Positions 38,901 to 44,900 of a DNA stretch of 46,196 nucleotides are shown here, in pieces. Source of the stretch: Phoronis australis (Eukaryota > Phoronida > Phoronidae); contig NMRA01001140.1 in NCBI GenBank assembly GCA_002633005.1, forward strand, positions 1 to 46,196, written 5' to 3'. Position 1 is the first letter of the stretch. Each line of letters opens with the position of its first letter. The notes beneath the pieces are model-generated. The model was not told the origin of the DNA, made no database searches, and was given only the letters and a program-made list of their open reading frames with translations. Both the position numbers and the translations under genes were made by a program.

Positions 38901-41900
38901 CAGGCCCAGTTCGACAGCCAGTGAAGAGAACAGTTTGTCATCCAATGAACAGATCGGCGAGCCTAAGTTTGAAAAAATTATTGTGGACTTGTATTGGAGC
39001 TATTTGGAAGGTGCCAGGTGTGTGGCGCGGGAGTCACACGGCGGGATGTAAGCAGTTGGGTGCTCAGATCACCCTCCAGTGGAAGTGTGTCGCGGGACAC
39101 TCGGGCAAGTGGGACAGTTCTTCCTCTGTACGTGAGACGATAATGAGTACACCCCAGTACGCTGCAACAGCGTGGCAAGTTGACTGACTCGTAAGCAAAA
39201 GCAAACAACGACCGAACTTATCACAACCGAGGTAGAACAATGACTGACTCCACTGCTCTCACTGTCAGACTATATGAAAAGAAATTGGCGCGAAATTCTT
39301 GCCTCCCAAATCGTCACTTCCGGAGTAGACGACGAGTAATTAATTAAATTACGAGCCGCTTTAAATAAGTGAAAAATATGTCTGGGATAAACAACGAACC
39401 TTATTTTTTGCTAAAAATGACATGAAAAAGGTTGCCTTCGCGTTTAAACCAAAAATTACTGTATGCTCTACTTCAACATTTTGGTTCAAAGAATTTAGCG
39501 TAAGAAGTTACGTTGCTGGTGAAACCGTTTTAGCTAAAGCAGGGTTTGTCACCATGTTAAATGATACCAGATGCTAAGCAAGTCTCAAATTTACCTGTAG
39601 TAAATGGCTTAATGAAGAAGACTTCTCAGTTGGGCGGAAGTTTTGTGAGCTTTGGTTTAAGCAAAAGTGTGTCTAGACCACAATTAACGGCATGATGTAC
39701 GAGTAACACTTACAGCTGTACTGCAAAACTGTGACCTAATCGCACTCGAGCGTCCAAGTTGAGTTTTTAAACCAGCAGTGTTCAATCAAGCCTGATGAAA
39801 GATTTTGTCAACATATGTTTGAGAATACAATACGCAAACATCAATTGAACTTTATTCACTGCTTTTGCGCCATGTGCAGTACCATGCAGCTGCATTATTC
39901 TTGGACGCGATTTCCCAACGTAAGGTAGTTTCTCAATCCAACTCATGACTGTGTTTCAGTTTGGTCGGTATGTCTGTGAGTATGGTTGTGACGTTCAATA
40001 AGCCCGTTCCAGTGTGAACACTCAGCTGTGGCAGCAAATTAGCGGTTGAAATAATCAGCCATGTCTCTTCAGTGTCATCATTAATGAAATAACAACCGTT
40101 GTACCTAAACAGGGGCTTCAAGAGACTAATATTTTCACAAACTCAGGGCATCGTTTTGAGTACAAAATATAGCCTGAAACGAAATGTGAAAATCCAAAAC
40201 CGATGTTGAGACACCGCTGCAGTTTCACTGAAATCAGTCAGTGGCACGTGGCAAACCAACTGCTGGTACACAATTTTCAATAGAATCACCTAACATCATG
40301 GATATTTGACTATAATCCCTAACAACATTTTTTTCAACTAATCTTTCTACCTACATGTATCCAAACCAACCTAGAAAACAGGCAGTTGAGTTTTTGAGCA
40401 TGTCACTTTTTGTTTTTTAATCACCATGTTCACAACTAAACGCATTTCACCAGAATTTCATGCGGTGACTGTACAGTACTATCCAAATATCCTGTTCTGC
40501 AATTCGACTCACCAAACATCTCTGCAGTTTCAATACCCGGGTCCTCAGCGCAGCAGATGTGTGTTTGAGATAACCTTTTCATGTACAGATTTGGAATGTT
40601 TACTGGCACAACATGAGGAAGAACGGAATTATTCTAAAACCCGCTCGAACCCCACGACCCGCACACCCCACGACCCCTTCGACCCTTACACCTCACGACT
40701 CCATCGACCCACGACCCTGCGACCAACAACCTGCGGCAATAGATGTATATTTTCGCTCTTTACATAATCCATAGTCATATTACGTCGCTGAATGACTTTC
40801 CCGTAAGACTTACCTGCACGCAAATCTGCTCTGGCTGAAGTCTGGTGGTTTAAAACATAAAGTTGCGTCAGAACATGACCTGAAGTAGCGAATTGTGAGC
40901 GTGCCATCGTTGTCATGGAAATACATGTAGTTCCATGAACGGATACCAATGACCCAGTTCTACTAAGCTTAGGGTGAGAGTACGTTAACGTGAACGGGCA
41001 TAATAACATAATTTCATCATTTGCTTTTTGTTGAATAATCCTTTAATATATAGTCCATGTAACGTTGAGATACCTTTTATTTAACAACTTGTTTTATTTT
41101 TCAAACTGTATTTAATGAAGAAATTACATATTCATCGCTTCCTCGCACTCTCCCAAAAAGATTGAACCTGATACCCACTAAAAAGCAGACGAAACGATTG
41201 CACTTTGCCGGGAACGACATTTGTAGAGTTGATAGATCTTTGATTTGATTTCGTCGCGCTGTTGTTTGCTGTTTTTGTCTTTCAAATTGCTAATTCTATT
41301 CTCTTAATTGCAAAACATAGGGAAAAGTAACCGAGCTCACGGCCCAACTCGTTGGTCCTGCAAGTCAGTGTTTGTTCTATGTTCATGTTCTAGTCAAGCT
41401 TGTGCAAGCTGGGTCAAAGGGGTTGTGGGCCGTGGGTCGAGGGAGTCGTGGGTCGTATTCACAGATATTCCTATTAAGGCCAAAGGGTGGTGACTTGTAC
41501 TCTGAGGTCATGCCGTAGCCTTTGGTTTTGCTGCCATGACAAAACATGACGCAGGTGGCTTACGCCATGACCGTTCAGTGTGGTGCAGTTATAGAACCCA
41601 CATGCGGTACCTGATAGCAACGCCACCTATACCAAACTAACTAGGTAACGTAAAGGAACAGTGGTCACGCCAACGCATTCCATTCGTCCGTAAGGACATT
41701 TAGACTATACGGTTAAGTTACATGTGGCATTTCGCTTCACAGAGACTTGATGTGTGGTTTGCTGCAGTGTAGCGGCGGCGATGCTTACCGCTTTTCCGTC
41801 TACCCGCACTTCATGGTGAACCACGGAGGATGCCGAGCTATCACATTTAGTGCCAATCCCGACTTAGGCATGACTGAAGACGGCAGTATTTGTGGAATTG

Positions 41901-44900
41901 GGAAGGTAGGTTCATTTTGAGTAGCTATGATTGTTTTTAACGGAGAATGCTACTCGCGCAATTTTTCGAGCGTCGGGCACATATTCTTAAGCACAATTCT
42001 TTGCTCGTAGCGCAGTGGACTTAACTTTGAAAACAAAATTCTTTCAAATCGCTGGGCAGATAAGTGCAAAATGCACCGCAATCGTGCAAATGATGATACA
42101 AGCACCAGATTTTCCATGGTGACTCATAATAGCATAACCAGCACTCCTGCTGACTGGGGTTAGATTCAAGGTGAAGAGTCATGGAAAATACATGTACAGT
42201 GAACAACCCTTCCACCAATAGCTTCCTGCTGCCAGGAATTGACCAAATGCTGCTGTAAGAAAGGTTGCACCTGGAGGTACAAATGTTTCCGAGCAAGACT
42301 TCCTTGTGCCGCTCTGTGTAGCTGTGTATGTGACCAGTAACGTCGTGAACGAATTCATCAAGGGAATTAATAATAGACAATAGATTCTGAACAATACACA
42401 ATTGTGTGTTATTATTTTAGCATTACTGTGATGTTCATGTTCGACTAAGTTTGTGATTTATGATTCCGTCCATTTATTTTATATTTGATGTGCGAGAGCA
42501 CAGTTCCGTTTCTCGAAATGCATTTTGATGTTGTATTTTTTGTTTATTTTGTTAGTAGTTGCCCACATGGTGTTAAATTGCTTCTAAAAATATCAGAAAT
42601 GAATTCAGCATATTCAAAAAACATACAATTTGACAACAAGTTCATGAAAATCGGTTGGACAGAGACAGATTTATGCGGAAAAGCATTACCCGCATGCACC
42701 AAATGGCGGACATTTTGAAAAATGGCCGCCACTTTGGATTTTTAGGTTGTCGTACAGATCTGTTGAGTATACCTTAGGAAGTCACCATGCCAATTTTAGT
42801 GCTTGCATCATCAAATGCATGATTTTTCCACTATCTGCCCAGCTAAAAAAACTTCAGTTATAGTCTCGTCCGTTAAGTTGTTAATCAAAACACTTCCCTA
42901 TCCAAGAGTTTCGTTAATACGAATGGATTTTTTTGCATTTTGTATTCGTGTGTGTGTGTGTTTATGAATTGCTGTGTACCCCCCTAGGCCTATACAAAGA
43001 ATCAACATTTGTGATGACTTTCTGCTTCATAATACATGACATTTGTTCCCACAGGTGTGTGTTAACGCGACTTGCCAATCCATAATTCCAAGAAATGCGG
43101 TAAGCGAATAAGTGAAATATAAATTTTAACTGACGAAAGACACGCACAAGGTCCTACAGAGGCGGGTAGTCGACGGCTGGAATAGAGGTGTAGTCACTGT
43201 AAAAGCTGTCTTGCTATTGTGTTTCAAGCTTCGCAGAGGACACGGATACCTAACGCCTGATGCCTTCATCAATTCAACAACTCCCCTAAGACCTCCATAA
43301 GGACCATATCACTCCCAAATAACTGTCTGATTAGACCTTTCGTTCCTTTCCTAAGAAAGCAGGCACTTTAAGCCAAATATGCGCCTCTAATACAACACAG
43401 TTCAGACTTTTATATTCAGGCTGTAAAATACATAATCAATTCCTACTCAATTTCCCGTTTTCAACATCGTGAGTACGTCGACGTGACAGGACTCTTACTC
43501 ACAGCGTGGTCACGTGCACCCATCTCTGGGGGATATCTTAGCCCGTAGCAACGTTATGTTGTAGTCTCTCTGCATTTGTTTGTCAACACATCATAGTTTG
43601 ATATGACGCTTGGAAAGGGGTTTTCAATGACATTATAACCTTGAGTTTTAAAATCGACGAGACAAAACTCCGAAGTATCTAATTTCTTCTTTAGGCTGAA
43701 CACGAGATCTGAATGAACAAATCTAAATTAGTCATCGTCTTGCTTGGTTTAGTTCAGAATACCTAAAGTTTATTGTTAAAAATTGTCTTCTCAGGCAGCA
43801 CTTAGTACATGCATGAACGGTATTGTGGAACCTGGTGAACAATGCGACTGCGGGTTACCTTCCCAGTGTAACCACCACTGCTGTATCCCGTGGACGTGTA
43901 CTTTGAATCGCGGGTCCCAATGTGCCGATGGACCTTGCTGTGATCTCAACCTTTGTCTGGTAAATCATTGGACACCGGTATTTAAATGTGATAACCGATC
44001 TTCAACTATGTAGCTGCCAAATACACTGTTATAACTGTAAAGAAGGGGAGGAGGTTAACGTCAAGCTAACAACCAAAGCTATACCAGATGTCCCGGCTGT
44101 CACGCTAAGTGATAGCACATCGGGTGTTGTTTTCTAACATACGCTGGTCCCCAGTAAAAGCCAGGTCTCCAATCCTAGTTCTATATTTCTTACAGAGTGG
44201 AGATGACTATTGGTGCTAACGATTTCTAGCCCCAGAGCTTTGACCTTATTAGTAAAGGTGGTTCACTCTAGACGTCTTAAAGTAGCCTTATTTCTAATCA
44301 CTCCATTACGCAGTGGAATTTTTTGTAAAACAAGACTTATAGTGTGGCCGTTTTTATATCCAAATCATACACTGCAGGGTGGGTGCGAGCGTTTCAGGAC
44401 ATCACCTGCAAGCATAATACTGTTTCTTTATTGGCATAAGACAGCAACAACGTGCCGAATGACGTTGCATCGTGTAGGTCACGTGGTTCATTACATTCCT
44501 CACGCCTGTCGGCAATTACTGCTGAACTGCGTTGGAACGTTTCTCAGGTATATGCTTGGAGTGAGCCAACACAGCGTATTTCAAGATAAAGAGTCTTATC
44601 TGAAACGTTTTAAATTGATGGTCGTGTGAATCCAGCACTATCCCATGCTTTGTGAACAGAAATATAAGGAAACATCTTCGGCCATGTATTTCCGGAAAAG
44701 AAAAAAATCTACGCGTGACCAGTTGATAAAAACGACTGTTTTCATCACCATATTTTTTGATTTGGCTTCACCAACTTTCTATCTCATTTGATTTAAACCA
44801 CTTATCCTTAATAAGTTTCTGTCAAATTGCTCCTTTGACAGTTTTAAATAGATTTGAGGACTTCAAAGAAATTAGCAGTTCGTCATTATTTTGCACCAGG

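Larger units (their letters stand above)
38177..39443. mobile_element. Kolobok-type DNA transposon remnant with TTAA target duplication
   Basis: Arms of about 300 bp are inverted copies. The left end is ATGCGAAGGCAACCTTTTTT and the right end, reversed, ACGCGAAGGCAACCTTTTTC, each immediately preceded by TTAA (38173-38176 and 39444-39447). TTAA duplication plus a THAP-bearing transposase is characteristic of the Kolobok superfamily. The element holds only decayed coding pieces (38443-39140). It lies in the intron just after the first exon of cysteine-rich domain 3. Confidence 0.8.

Noticed and set aside
42179-42394. Minus-strand frame with plausible protein composition
   Set aside because: It lies in an intron, overlaps another open frame, and shows no motif or splice signal.
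44210-44629. 139-codon open frame, the longest free of Ns
   Set aside because: No family motif, non-ATG start, and it sits in an intron without splice sites fitting the gene; likely chance.
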